NCBI GenBank assembly: GCA_023053545.1
Contig: JAKZAN010000001.1
Coordinates: 12,788,024-12,852,023, forward strand
Direction: 5' to 3'
From: Lepidurus packardi
Lineage: Eukaryota > Arthropoda > Branchiopoda > Notostraca > Triopsidae
DNA: 64,000 nt
Below the pieces are notes generated by a model. That model made no database searches and was not told where the DNA came from. It saw only the letters and a list, made by a program, of their open reading frames with translations. The position numbers and the translations under genes are program-made. The stretch's first letter is position 1, and each line of letters starts with the position of its first letter. Below are positions 11,321 to 22,351 of this stretch, piece by piece.

Positions 11321-13877
11321 ATGTCCGAGTACGTTGGAATTGGCAAAGACCAGAGCAAAGTCCCTAACCCTATTGTTACAACAACTACGACTTCCGTGAC
11401 GGGTACTCCTGGAGCCCCAAGTAACGTAAGCGAAGCCTTATCGGCACCACATCGTGGCGAAGGCTTGAGTGCGCGAACCGGTCAGCATGTAGGCCCTACT
11501 ACCCATGCTCAGCCTCTCCATGCTCAGCCTCTCCACGCGCAGCCACCCCACGCACAGGAAACCCGTGTGCAGCCTACCCACGTACCTCTAACCCATGGTC
11601 AACAAGGTTCTGCAGGAGGTGCGTTGCATGGTACTACCGGGTATGGCACTACTGGGATTGGTACAACTGGATTTGGCACTCATGGTACAACTGGTCCGCA
11701 AGGAATTGGTACAACTGGTCCGCAAGGAATTGGTACAACTGGTCCGCAAGGAATTGGTACAACTGGTACGCAAGGAATTGGGGCTCGCGGTACTGCTCCG
11801 GGTGAACACGTTCAACGTGGTCCCGAAGTCAAAGTAGCCGAAGAGCACGGTCCGCATCATGACATGAAGACCACTGTCCGTCGCGATGAAGGCCCTGCCT
11901 CTCGTACTGTAACTGCGAAGACCGAAGTTACCTTGGATAAGGGTGAAGAGCTGGGACGCGCCGCCGAGGTCGAGCAGCATGTGAAGCATATTCAGGAACA
12001 ACAGCGTTTGGAACAGGAAAAGAAGCGTTTGGCGGATGAAGAAAGAGCACGTTTGCCCTTGCTGGAGCAACAGCAAGAGCAACGCCAGCGACAGTTGGAG
12101 CACGCCAAGGAATTGGCCGAACGTCGTGAAGAAAATGAACGTCGTCTCAAACGCGAGTTGGAAGATCAAATTCGCAATGCTGAAAAGCAAGGAGAAGAAG
12201 AAAAGATACGCTTGCGAGCAGCTTTGGAGGAGCGGGTTCGTCGTCGCGAAATGGAATTGCTTAAAGAAGGTCAAGAAGGTAAAGTCCCTAATGAGATGCG
12301 AGCTGTGGTCCTGTCGGGATTCGGGGACACGAACAAGGTCAAGGTCATGAAGTTGCCGCATCTACTCCCTGCGAAAGGAGAAGTCTTGATTCGCGCCCGA
12401 GCCTGGTAAATCTCATTTTCGTTACGTTATTGGGCCCTGTTTACCAAATGGATCTTTTTCTTTTACAGTGGTATGAATTTCCAAGATATCCTGACTCGTC
12501 GAGGCTTGATCGACAACGCTCCCAAGACCCCGATCATCTTGGGAGGGGAAGTTGCTGGTGACATAGTTGCCATTGGATCCAATGTAATTGATTTTAAGGT
12601 AAGCTAGAAAGTTTTTTCGTTCTCCCCACATCATTCAAATTGCGAATTAATGATTGGTTTTGCTTTAAGGTGGGTGACCGCGTCATTGCGTTGCCCGAGT
12701 TCAAGGGATGGGCTGAATTCGTCAATTGCCCAGCGTCAGTTTGTTATAAGTTGCCCGAAAACATGTCGTATCACGATGCCGTGGCCCTTACCATGAATGG
12801 CATTGTTGCGTATTGTACCTTGTTCGAGTTAGGTGGTTTGCGTCCTGGCAAATCCGTGTTGGTACACTCGGCGGCAGGAGGAGTGGTAAGTACTGGCCTT
12901 GCAAGCACCAGGGGAGTTAATGTTTTCATTGGGTTGCCATTGTCTAGGGGCAAATGATCATCCAAATGGCTCGCACTGTTAACAATGTCACCCTGTTCGG
13001 CATCGCTTCGCAGAACAAGGAACACGAGTTGGAAGCGCCTGTTGACCACTTTATCGAACGTGGTGTGGATTATGTCAACGAGGTTCGGCAGTAAGTTGGT
13101 CTTGCCAGAACTGCTTTCATAATATTTAAATTTCATTTTTGTTTTCTAGATTCTCTCCTCGCGGTGTCGACATTGTCTTGGATTCTCAATGTGGAGATCA
13201 CTTCGTGAAAGGTTACGGATTGCTGAAACCCATGGGCAAATATGTCTTGTTCGGCCTCCAGAGCTTGCCCGAGCACACTGGCTTTTTCGGTCGTGGAGTA
13301 TGTATACGACTATTTCGAAGATGCTCTTTTCTAAGTTATATTTCGTGCAGTTCTGGCAAGTCGATAAAGTGTCTCCGCTGCGATTGTACGACGAGAACAA
13401 GGCTATCGCTGGATTCAACTTGCGTCATTTGCTGTATTTTCAACGCGAGCGTGGTTACGTACGTGACGTTGTAAGCAGGGTCTTTGAAATGTGGGAGCGT
13501 GGGCAAATCAAGGCTGCAATCGATTCTCGTTGGGCTTTTGAAAATGTGAGTTTTGTCAAATTAGACATACGATTTCCTTTCATATAATGAACCTTTCTCT
13601 TTGCCCTTGCGTAAAGCTGCCTGAAGCTATGCATCGCATGGAGGAGCATGGTAATGTGGGCAAAATTATCTTGGATCCGTTGATTAGTCCAAATTCGCAA
13701 GAGGCAATTATGGCTCGTGCTTTGATCATTCAGCGCTGCGATCAGTGCGAAACTCAAGTAGCCACTCAAGCCGAGGCCGAAGCTGCACACCGGTTTGACA
13801 AAGGCGTCGGGTTTATTGACACGATCAAGGATACTGTTGCTCCGCAAGAAGCCTACGACATTCCGCGTCACGGCTAA
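11321..13877 (+). CDS. VAT1: VAT-1-like medium-chain oxidoreductase with long hydrophilic N-terminal extension
   Basis: Seven exons (11321-12405, 12469-12598, 12670-12885, 12948-13090, 13150-13297, 13351-13545, 13617-13877) encode 725 residues. The catalytic-type part starts near residue 326 (MRAVVLSGFGDTNKVKVMKL) and is about 400 residues, the full length of vertebrate VAT-1. It has ACGMNFQDILTRRG, the GGEVAGDI and GVGQMIIQMA segments (the latter for the NADPH-binding Rossmann fold), and LFGLQSLPEHTGFFGRG. VAT-1 is a zinc-free quinone-oxidoreductase homologue found on synaptic vesicles and mitochondrial surfaces and involved in lipid handling. Residues 1-325 are unusual: a Thr/Pro/Gly region with HAQPL-type repeats, four copies of GTTGPQGI, then a ~100-residue charged Glu/Arg/Gln coiled coil. 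The extension sits in the same exon as the start of the enzyme domain, downstream of a TATA box, so it is very likely translated. Poly(A) signal at about 13994. Confidence 0.93.
11684..11779 (+). repeat. coding minisatellite, 24 bp x 4
   Basis: Four consecutive in-frame copies of GGTACAACTGGTCCGCAAGG+AATT encode GTTGPQGI at residues 122-153 of VAT-1; the last has T for P. Copies are nearly identical at the DNA level, so expansion is recent. Imperfect shorter repeats (GTTGYGTTGI type, and HAQPL/HAQPP at about residues 64-79) lie just before. Confidence 0.95.
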
Positions 13878-14740
13878 GGCGTTTTGAATCATATACGAAG
13901 TTTTATATTTTTATTTGATTTCGAGATTTTACTTACTAAATTGTTTCTGCCGTGTACTTTTATACCAATGTGGGGTTTTGACGTCCTAGACGGAATAAAT
14001 AAATGCTGCGTATTTTCAGTGGGCTTGCTTGTGTCTTAATGGAATATTTGAAATATTTTTTTTACGTTGGGAAAGGATTTCTTTGAAGGGATTTTAATAT
14101 AGTTACATTCGTCGATGCACTTCTTTGCGTCGCGTTTCGCCTGTTCGATACCGAGTTCGGCTCTATTACGCTTCTGTTCCACTTCGCGAGTCTTGTAAGC
14201 AAAAAAAACGGGTTCAAGTTGAACGCCTTGTTGTTGGAAGACAAAAGTTGCGGATTTCGAAGCCACGGACCTCATGGATGATGATTTCGATCACGGCATT
14301 AACACGTTTGCGTCGACTGTTCAACTTTCTTTAATCCAGCGGTCGCGCAAATCGCATTCTTTGTCGGGCAGCTCTGTGGCGGTGATGTACGTTTCCTGAT
14401 CTTCGATACATTCATTCATACTTTTGTCTGAACTTGTCAAAAGAGTCACTGGGGTATTACATCTGTAGTGCAATACAAAGTACTCGGGTGTTCTCCGGGG
14501 AGTGAGGAATGACGCGTTAGAATTGAATGTTTGAACGTTAGAACCAGTCGGGGCTTTGTATGCAGACTATCTTGCTGTTCTTCATTAACACAACGGTTAA
14601 AAAATAGTAAATAATAATATTCTGCCTGTTCTGGACAAAGATGGATGTATTCTGTCAATATATAGTCGGAAAAGAAAAGAACAAATTTTAACGCGTGGAA
14701 AAGTATTGGCTTCCGTCAATTAAGTTTCGTAGACCAAAAT
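13878..14740. other. VAT-1 3' flank; possible decayed coding piece on minus strand
   Basis: After the VAT-1 poly(A) signal, the minus strand at about 14060-14430 contains protein-like stretches in broken frames (ETYITATELPDKECDLRDRW, then EQAKRDAKKCIDEC). They are separated by stops and were not identified. From about 14456 onward the DNA resembles the flanks after each VAT-1 relic downstream (TGCAATACAAAGTACTCGGG and similar), so it marks the edge of the duplicated module. Confidence 0.4.
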
Positions 14741-15257
14741 TTAATCGTCGTAGTAGTCGATGTGGCCGTTATGATGATGGTGATGTCTACATTGAGTAGA
14801 TAACGGAACGTAGAAAAATGTACTCGATTAGCACACCCTTAGTCAATTAAAGTTCTTAGGATAGTTTTACCCGTGTCCGTGGTGATGGTGACCTCCATGG
14901 CCGCCGCCATAACCGCCACCGCCATAGCCACCGCCATAACCACCGCCGCCATAGCCACCACCATAACCACCGCCGCCGTAGCCGCCACCACCATAGCCGC
15001 CATAGCCGCCGCCGTAGCCTCCGTAACGCTGCTCAGACCCTTCAACGTCCTCGCTGCTATCTTCAGATTCAATTGCGAAGTTGCCCATTGCACCTTCTAT
15101 CGGTACTGCTACCATAACGTCACGACGTACTCGAGGAATTGCATAACCCAGGCCAACCAAGCCCAGAAGCAATACCAAAATCTGTACAAATAAAGTTCAT
15201 CTCATTAAGATCATGCTATGGTTTTGAAAATGTTTTACTTACCAGCTTCACATCCAT
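14741..15257 (-). CDS. secreted Gly/Tyr/His-rich peptide precursor A
   Basis: Three exons (15257-15243 encoding MDVKL; 15181-14871; 14786-14741) give 123 residues. The signal peptide [19 protein letters not shown] is split by intron 1. It is followed by IPRVRRD, a furin-type dibasic site, an acidic spacer (ESEDSSEDVEGSEQRY), then Gly-Tyr repeats (GGYGGGGYGG) and a third exon adding a His-rich acidic tail, HHHHHNGHIDYYDD. Stopping at the first in-frame stop after exon 2 would end at GHG. The third exon is preferred because it joins in the right phase and is conserved in paralogues B, C, D and K. Secretion is inferred from the leader; antimicrobial, cuticular or metal-binding roles are all possible and none is shown. 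It is the copy nearest the intact VAT-1 gene. Confidence 0.85.
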
Positions 15258-15319
15258 GATTGCAGGCTAACAAGTCGAGGATGGAAACTGTTTGATACCT
15301 TTGCTGACTCAAGCACTGC

Positions 15320-15327
15320 TTTTATGC
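15320..15327 (-). promoter_or_regulatory. TATA-like box of peptide gene A
   Basis: CATAAAAG on the minus strand, about 65 bp upstream of the ATG, in the same relative position as TATAAAAG in the paralogues. Confidence 0.55.
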
Positions 15328-15383
15328 CAGAACTGTGCTTCGTAATTTTTGGGACTCACCTCTGGACTCACTGGACTCTTCCT

Positions 15384-15425
15384 CTGATCTGACCTTAAGC
15401 TATGAAAAACAAAAGAAAACCAGTT
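15384..15425 (-). promoter_or_regulatory. conserved upstream block of peptide genes
   Basis: CTGACCTTAAGCTATGGAAA followed by ACAATAACAGAAA, or close variants, recurs upstream of the TATA boxes of A (here), B (~20620), C (~22515), F (~28945), G (~29880), I (~33355) and J (~34285). It is read in the same place relative to each promoter, although the strand shown in the window varies. D has a weaker version near 25250. Confidence 0.6.
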
Positions 15426-16011
15426 TTACACACTATCTTTGGTACTAACCAAAGGAAGAAAACCCCAAACCAAGTTATTCATACGTCAGCATACGTTCTC
15501 TATAGATTATGCATAGACCCAAGTTACATCACTAGGTCCTTGACTCATTTACCCCGTTTTACATCGTTGTGACCACGTACACTAAAAGTGGTGAATCTGA
15601 TTTGGTCGCAGTTAATAAAGATGGAACCAGTTAGCAAAACTTACAAGAAGTTTATACGGGATTGTTGCCTAAAATCTGCACAGAAATGGTTCAGCGCTGT
15701 TTTTCGCCTTAATTTATATAGCAGATTCTTTCTTGACGTATTTAACTTCCTTATTTTATTACATTAGTTCAAATGTGGTTTTTAAAAATAATTAATCCTA
15801 CATTAATTAAAGATCAAATTTGAACGTTTTGTATTGCTTTGCATGTAGTCACCACCAATTTTTCACCATTTGAACCGGATTATAACAATTAAGACGGAAA
15901 ATTATGTGGGACCTGTATTACCTTGTTAGTGTTTTCGGTTTTTGTTTCAGTTCAATGGGCTTCAAAAGAATTTTTGTGTTGTGAGCTGTGGTTTGGTTGT
16001 CATTCTGGGAC

Positions 16012-16606
16012 AAGGTCAAATTTCTAAAGTTTCCACATCTGCTCCCAGCCAAGGGAAATGCCTTGAATCGCTCCCGAGGCTGTTAAACACTTTCTCATAT
16101 CAGTATTGGGCCTGCCTATAACAAATGCATCCTTTACTTTTTTGGTACAGTGGTATGGATGTCCAAGAAATCCTGACTCGACAAGTCTTGATCGATATCG
16201 CTCCCAAGACTCACATCATGGGAGGTGAAGTTGCTGGTAACGTTGTTGCCCTTTGATCCAATGTAATTAATTTTTAAAGGTAAGTTCATAGTTTACTTAT
16301 TTCGCTATTAAGTCGTGAATGGGTTTCAAATTGGTTTACTTACCAGCTTATACCCATGATTTTAAGTCAACAAGTAGAGGATGGGAAGTGTATTATTTAG
16401 TATTTCAGTAGCCGTACCCATAGCGAGGTCGATGGCGGTGACCATATCCTCCGCCGTAGCCTCCGCGGTGGGCTCTGCAGCCTCCGTAGCCGTATCGCGA
16501 CGCTGTAGCCATTACGATTCATGATATTTTTGTGTATTGAGACCTTGTTCGAGTTGATTGGTTTGCACCCTAGCAAATCCGTGTTAGTACACTCAGCAGC
16601 AGGATG
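16012..16606 (+). pseudogene. VAT-1 exon fragments (relic 1)
   Basis: About 16012-16087 matches the end of VAT-1 exon 1 and 16151-16278 matches exon 2 with its acceptor (TTGGTACAG) and donor. About 16545-16606 matches the middle of exon 3 (CTTGTTCGAGTTGATTGG). The exon-2 frame is broken where GTTGCCCTTTGA introduces a stop. A Gly-rich peptide fragment lies between the exon 2 and exon 3 pieces on the other strand, so the relic is rearranged as well as decayed. Confidence 0.9.
16335..16512 (-). pseudogene. peptide-family fragment with isolated C-terminal repeat
   Basis: A decayed copy of the 15-nt first exon with its GTAAGT donor is near 16337-16356 (one base short). Downstream in the other order, 16512-16405 encodes a 35-residue open frame (MATASRYGYGG...HRHRPRYGYGY) like the C-terminal repeat of the family but with no signal peptide. 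The pieces are in the wrong order to make a precursor, so this is treated as a relic inside VAT-1 relic 1. Confidence 0.7.
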
Positions 16607-17017
16607 GCTTATTTTGGAATAATGGGAACACTTGCTTCTGTGACAAGATTTTCTCGTAATAAACTGTTGTCTAGCACCAACGCCTTTATGTCAGTTGGCT
16701 TGGAAAAAGCTTGGAAAAATGCTTTCTATTCCATTTTTGTACTACATTATGCATATAGATAGGTTTAAGACCAAAACAGAGGCGGCTCTAGTATATGGAT
16801 ACCTAACATTAAAAAACTTGGTAACACGTTTTAGTTCATTTCGACGCCCATAAACTCGTTCTATTATTTTGAAAGCACCGCTCAGAGTAGAAAGGGAAGC
16901 ACAGATAACTTTTAACTCGGTGCTGCCATCTATACTGAAAGATATTTTCACCAGCTTTGAAATTTAAACCTATTATTTGTATTATTACTGCCTAGGACAA
17001 GGCTGACGCTTAAAATT

Positions 17018-18499
17018 ATGGCCAGGGAAACATCATTCGGAAAAGTATTAATGTTATCTAATATTATAGGAAAGCTCAAATAGGTTTAATAATTGTAAAA
17101 GGGATCATTTGGGCCTAGAGAACACCATGCCGTACAGTCAGCATTACAACAAAAGCTGGCTCCGGAGATGATAAGTCAAAGGCAAGGTCCTGGAGGAACT
17201 AAATTGGCTTACATTGAAGGTTGGCGACTGATAAGCCTAGCTAATGAAATGTTTGGATTTAATGGGTGGAGCCATTCTGTATCCCAACAGACTATAGGTA
17301 AATTAAAAGCATCTAAAGGGGGCAAATTTCATTGTAAAGTTAACAAAACATATCTGCTTGATACTCTCATTCTCCAGATTTTGTAGACAAGGAAGGGGAG
17401 AAGTTTTACGTTGGAGTAAGTGCTACTGTCAAAGTAGAGCTGAGGGATGGTTCCTACCATGAAGATATTGGTTATGGCGTTTGTGAGGGAATGAGATCCA
17501 AGGGCTTATCTCTGGAAAAAGCTCGCAAAGTAATGTCTTAACACTCCTTCGAACAGGCCTAAAATCGTTAGCTTATAGGAAGCTGCAACTGATGGCTTGA
17601 AGAGAGCTTTGAAAGCTTTCGGACATGCAATGGGCAACTGCTTGAGTGATAAAAACTATCTGCGATGGATTGGGAAATGCTCCGTATCTAGTCCTGCTGC
17701 GCCTGACCCTAAATCTTTAATTAACGAACGTGCTCCCACGGAAGTCTACAAAGCTCGCTACGATGCTATGCAGCAAATCGTGCCTCCTTCCACCCCCAAA
17801 ACCAATCTCCTTGCCATGCAAATGACCCTCGATGGGCAGCAAATGCAGGCAGCTACAAACCAGAAACTTCTAAAAACCGATGCCAATCTTCCTAATATTC
17901 CGTCTGAGTCTATCAAGACCGAGCCAATTGCAATGGAGGTCAATTCATCTGAATCAGTTTCAAATTTCAGTCCACCCACGAAGCTAATTAGCGTGCCCAA
18001 ATTCTCTGCCGAATTGAATAATTCTAATAACAGTGCCTCTGCCAGTGACGAAATGGAACGGTTGGAACGTAAGCGACGCCAGAATCAAAGGAAGCAAGAA
18101 TTTTTGGACCAACAGAAAAGGAAGAGAATGGAAAGTGGATCAATTGACAATATTAACAGCGTTTTGCAAGCCGAAGATGATGCGGAATTGTGGTTTCGGA
18201 ATGAAGAAGCCTTTGCCCTTGCCGCAGAAACAGGCGATAGCGAAGCTAGTGTTCAAGGAAGAGCACCGCCACTACCTGAAGATGACGTGGGTGATTCGCG
18301 TTTATTAATGCAATGTAATAATAGCCTCACTAAAGCAAAAGGCAATTACCCCAATGTATTAAAGTCCAAGGATGACAATGGCCTTCCTCCCCCTACTAAG
18401 AAGGTACTCTATAGTGCACCCTCTTCGAATACCGCAGGCATCTCAGCTCCCTCTAAATGTGTGCAACCTGCTCAGAAACGGACTACCCACCCCCTGTAG
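17018..18499 (+). CDS. RAD52: RAD52 DNA repair protein
   Basis: Four exons (17018-17044, 17102-17297, 17378-17529, 17579-18499) encode 431 residues; human RAD52 is 418. The N-terminal half is the conserved annealing domain: [76 protein letters not shown] and [15 protein letters not shown]. These line the DNA-binding groove of the oligomeric ring. RAD52 anneals complementary single strands and mediates recombination in the nucleus. The C-terminal half is low-complexity with a basic region ([20 protein letters not shown]), an acidic patch and a KKV-type end; it is not conserved at sequence level. The 27-nt first exon (MARETSFGK) is the least certain part. The gene sits alone inside the peptide cluster, between relic 1 and peptide gene B. 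Confidence 0.94.
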
Positions 18500-19660
18500 T
18501 CCATCAGTACAAATGTTATAAACCCACTCAAACCAATTTCTAGTACGAGAATTTTATATTGCCGTCAAGTTAATCAGATTAACCTTAAAATTGAGGAGAG
18601 AAATTATCTGAAAACAAAAATTCATGTGTATTACTTACTCCTATTCCAACATGCTCGTCTTTCTTGAGAAATTCATATTTTTGCAATTTAAGTTGGGCTG
18701 TATTGACGAAGAACATGACGTGTCGAGAGCTTTCACTGTTCCCAACGAGACAACAATACACAGTGTTCATCAGCAAACACTTCTACATTAGTTTAGGCGT
18801 TGGAACGCTCTACTTACGTTCGTTCTGTAGAGGGTGGCCCAGCATACCAAGCACCTCTGTTGCCGAGTCCAGCACCTGGCATAAACGGCATCATAAGCCC
18901 TAAGTGGCGGGCAAATTCGTTAGCGGACACATGGCGAATTCGAAGGAACAACCCCAAAATTGAGCAGTGGCCAGCATCTGGAAAAAATAGTAATATAAAA
19001 AATAGGGCTGACTTTCGTAGCAAGTAACTAAGCAAGTTACAAGTATCTTCGAGTTAGAGAGAGCAATCCATTCCATGAGCAATTTGTTCCTTGCGTACTA
19101 GAAATCGCAGGGACGGTTAGGAAGTGAATGTAGGATCTTCTAGTGCTAGCATTGGAGTTGAGAAATTTGATGGCTCTTTCAGGGGTGCTGGATGTGCCAC
19201 TTTTACCTAAGGGGTTTGCTGTCTATATCGATTATTTGCATCACAATTGTGATGAATTTAGAGAATATTAGACAATTGTGATTTATTTAGAGAATATTAG
19301 TATTCCCTAAACAAAATTGCACAATTCTGAATATTTGAAACTGTTTCGAATAAAGAGTAATGTTTGGTTTATGTATAACCACTCTGTTTGATCTAGAAGT
19401 AGATTAATTTCATTGAATTAAGAAAAGAACAAAAATATTACATGGGTATTTTTAATGCTGGTCAAAGTGATGATTGTGACTACTTTCTTGTACTTCCTTA
19501 AGACCACGGTTAATAAATAATATTCTTCCTCTTTAGGAGAAAGATACGTTTCAAGTTTAGCCCGTGCATGTATTCGGTCATTAAATAGTCAGAAAAGAAA
19601 AACAAGTCGTAACGCGTGCAAAGTATTGGCTTCCCTCCATTACATTTGGCAGACCGAAAT
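18500..19660. other. intergenic between RAD52 and peptide B
   Basis: AT-rich, no gene recognised. A ~29-bp direct repeat (AATTGTGATxxATTTAGAGA followed by ATATTAG) occurs twice at about 19247-19301. From about 19560 the sequence matches the 3' flank of the other peptide genes (GGTCATTAAATAGTCAGAAA). Confidence 0.6.
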
Positions 19661-20138
19661 TTAACCCCAGTAGCCGCCATGGTGGTGATGGTGATGTCTT
19701 CAGTAGGCAGATAACGGAACGTAGAAAACTCGATTAGTATACACTTTTAGTCAAACGAAGTTATTAGTATAATGTTACCCGTGGCCGTGGCCGCCGCCAT
19801 AGCCTCCATGGCCACCACCATAGCCTCCATAGCCGCCTCCGCCATAGCCGCCACCGCCATAGCCGCCACCGCCATAGCCGCCACCGCCATAGCTTCCGTA
19901 ATGCTGCTCAGACCCTTCAAAGTCCTCGTTGCTTTCTTCAGAGCCAATTGCGGAGTCGCCCAATTCACCTTCTATCGGAACTGCTACCATAACGTCACGA
20001 CGTACTCGAGGAATTGCATAACCCAGGCTAATCAAGCCCATAAGCAATACCAAAATCTGTAAGAAAATAAAAACTGGACCCATTAAAATCGTCAGGGTTT
20101 TAAAATATGTATCTTTGCCTTACCAACTTCAGATCCAT
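19661..20138 (-). CDS. secreted Gly/Tyr/His-rich peptide precursor B
   Basis: Three exons (20138-20124 encoding MDLKL; 20056-19779; 19697-19661) give 109 residues. The order is signal peptide (ILVLLMGLISLGYA), IPRVRRD dibasic site, acidic spacer (GSEESNEDFEGSEQHY), Gly-Tyr repeat GGGGYGGGGYGG, then exon 3 with HHHHHHGGYWG and a stop. Frame through exon 3 is phase 2, as in A, C and D. The closest paralogue by spacer sequence is A. TATA box at 20201. Confidence 0.86.
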
Positions 20139-20200
20139 GGTTGTAGCTTGACCAGTAGAGGCTGGAAAGTGTATGTTTCGTTTGCAGACTTGAGCACGGC

Positions 20201-20208
20201 TTTTATAC
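20201..20208 (-). promoter_or_regulatory. TATA box of peptide gene B
   Basis: TATAAAAG on the minus strand, about 65 bp upstream of the ATG. Confidence 0.75.
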
Positions 20209-21102
20209 CGAAACATATACTTGCGTGGGAAGTTTTGGTGAGGGGATGGGAGGGATGAGGAACCCATCCGAATGTGAAGATAAAAGGGTATTTCGTAACC
20301 TGTGCTCGAGGTCATAGATAATCACGTGCTCAGGGCAGCAGTCATTGACTGTGAAAAAATTATATACATACATATGTATGTACAATGTATGCTAAATGTG
20401 GTGCTAGGAGTTTTTTTTAGTATTACTATTTTTCGCTAGTTTATCCCCTGTAACGGGCCTATAAAGCACAGGTCAGATCGTTCATCATATTCAAATTAAC
20501 CTTGATATAGTACTCCTCTTGCAGCTCAGCTGAAGAATACAGGCCGATTTGCGTCTCTATTTTTAGAGAAACCCTTGCCTCTTGTTTTTCGCTTGTGCCC
20601 AGTTGGGTCTCACCTAAGTCTGACCTTAAGCTAACGAAAACAATAACAGAAAACAGGTATCGGTAGTAATGTGAAGGTAATCCAGTCTTAGACACTGGGA
20701 AACCCCAGTGGTCTAGTCCTTACCAGTGGGGTTAATTAAATGCTGCTCATCTCGAACAGTTTTGTAGGCCTCCTTGTCTAAAACCAAACCCAAACTTTTA
20801 AAAAGGAATCCGCTTTTGCTCAGAGCTGGAAGATTCAGAGAATGCCTTCACCTCAGAGTAAAGACGGATTCTATTTTATTAGTCTTAGTCTAAGAGCTGC
20901 ACAAAAATGGGTTAGATCTGCTCTTCGCCTTAAGTTATACAGTGGATTCTTTCTTGACATATTTAATCTCCATTTTATTATTATAAATTCAAAGAAGATT
21001 TTGAAAATAATTCATCCTACATTTTCGAAAATCAAATTTGAGATGCATGAAGTCGCCATCAATTTGTCACCGTGTTAAACCTGATTGTAACTAAGGATAC
21101 GG

Positions 21103-21199
21103 AAAATTTTGTCCAACATTGTGTACAGTACACTGCACTGTACACAATGTAAACATTATGACAGTACACTGTACTGTACACAATGTTGGGCAAAATTTT
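21103..21199. repeat. 97-bp imperfect inverted repeat (hairpin)
   Basis: AAAATTTTGTCCAACATTGT at the left is mirrored by ACAATGTTGGGCAAAATTTT at the right. Between them are nested palindromes of GTACAGTACACTG / CAGTACACTGTAC type. It lies directly before VAT-1 relic 2. It may be a small foldback element or a rearrangement scar; no target-site duplication was identified. Confidence 0.8.
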
Positions 21200-21211
21200 G
21201 TGCAATGTTGT

Positions 21212-21530
21212 ATTGCGAGCAAATTTGGAGAAGTGGGTTCATTGGTGCGAAATGGAATTGCTCCAAGAAGGGAAATAAGGTGGTAATGAGATACGAGCTG
21301 TCATCTTGTCGGGATTCAGGGACACGAGCAAGGTTAAGGTCACAAAGCTGCCGCTGTTTTGCCTGGCCAAAGGGAGTCGTGATTCGCTCCAGAGCTTGGT
21401 AGACAGTATCGGTGATTACTCATAATTTTAACATCTTCTTAGACTTTTACTTTTTGCCATCTTAGTTTACTAATCTATGCTTCGTTTGCTAGATTCTCTC
21501 CTCGTGGTGTTGGCGTTGTCTTGCATGGCA
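21212..21530 (+). pseudogene. VAT-1 exon fragments (relic 2)
   Basis: About 21212-21402 matches the end of VAT-1 exon 1 (coiled-coil end and the first residues of the enzyme domain: GAAATGGAATTGCTCCAAGA, then TGTCGGGATTCAGGGACACG). About 21487-21530 matches the start of exon 5 (AGATTCTCTCCTCGTGGTGT). Exons 2-4 are missing and frames are broken. It is followed by flank DNA and then peptide gene C on the other strand. Confidence 0.9.
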
Positions 21531-21892
21531 TAAAGTACTCGTGTTCTAAGTGTAGAAATGAGTGGCGGCTTTGAACTGAATGTTGAACGCTCGAACCAAT
21601 CTGGATTCTCCAATCCAGATTGGTTGCATTGGACGTGCTAGATGTCTATTACATGCAAATTTTTCAACAATTTGTCAATAACAGTCTTCGTTGTTATTGT
21701 GATTGTAACTTCTTGTACTTAAACAACAGATCATGGTTAATACATAGTAAATACAACTTTTGTTTCAAAGAAAGATTTGTTTCAAGTTTAGTCCATCCAT
21801 GTATTCGGTCAATAAATAGCCAGAGAAGAGAAACAAGTCGTAACGAGGGCAAACGTAATGGCTTCCGTCCATTACGTTTGGCAGACCCAAAT

Positions 21893-22351
21893 TTAACCCC
21901 AGTAGCCGCCATGGTGGCGATGGTGATGTCTTCATTGGGTAGATAACGGAGCGTAGAAAAAATGTACTCGATTTAGTATTCCCTTAATCAATCGAAATTC
22001 TTATAGCATAAGTTTACCTGTGTCCATAGCCTCCATAGCCGCCGCCGCCATAGCCACCGCCGCCATAGCCACCGCCGCCATAGCCACCGCCTCCATAGCC
22101 TCCATAACCACCGCCTCCGTAGCCTCTGTAACGGTGCTCAGACCCTTCAAGTTCTTCATCGCTAAGGTCAATTGCAAAGTCGCTCATTGCACCTTCTACC
22201 GGTACTGCTTCCATAACATCACGACGGACTCGAGGAATAGCATAACCCAGGCCAATCAAGCCCATAAGCAAAATCAAAATCTGTACAAATAAACTTCAAC
22301 TCTTTAAAAATCAAGCTCGGGGTTTAAAAATATTTTACTTACCAGCTTCAT
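21893..22351 (-). CDS. secreted Gly/Tyr/His-rich peptide precursor C
   Basis: Three exons (22351-22343; 22280-22018; 21929-21893) give 102 residues. The codon aligned with the family start reads ATT instead of ATG (ATTGATATGAAGCTG). Translation must therefore begin two codons later at MKL, which still leaves a good signal peptide (MKLILILLMGLIGLGYA). Then come IPRVRRD, an acidic spacer ending LEGSEHRYRGYGG, Gly-Tyr repeats, and exon 3 ending HHHRHHGGYWG. TATA box at about 22443. Confidence 0.83.

Noticed and set aside
11500-11800. CRISPR-like array of short repeats
   Set aside because: The repeats are directly adjacent, in frame within VAT-1 and without spacers; a coding minisatellite in a eukaryotic gene.
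11588-12361. 257-aa open frame antisense to VAT-1 exon 1
   Set aside because: It mirrors the repeat-rich, Gln/Arg-rich coding strand (LLLLQQGQ-type and NSLRTSCT repeats) and has no start context or splice support; a codon-bias shadow.
14060-14430. Minus-strand coding-like pieces (ETYITATELPDKECDLRDRW; EQAKRDAKKCIDEC)
   Set aside because: Frames are interrupted and no family was recognised; kept only as a possible relic in the flank entry.
14873-15193. Ala/Thr/Ile-rich open frames antisense to peptide genes (also at 19772, 22020, 24778, 30076, 32830)
   Set aside because: They are reverse readings of GGN-TAY repeats and follow the repeat exactly in every copy; no leader or promoter of their own.
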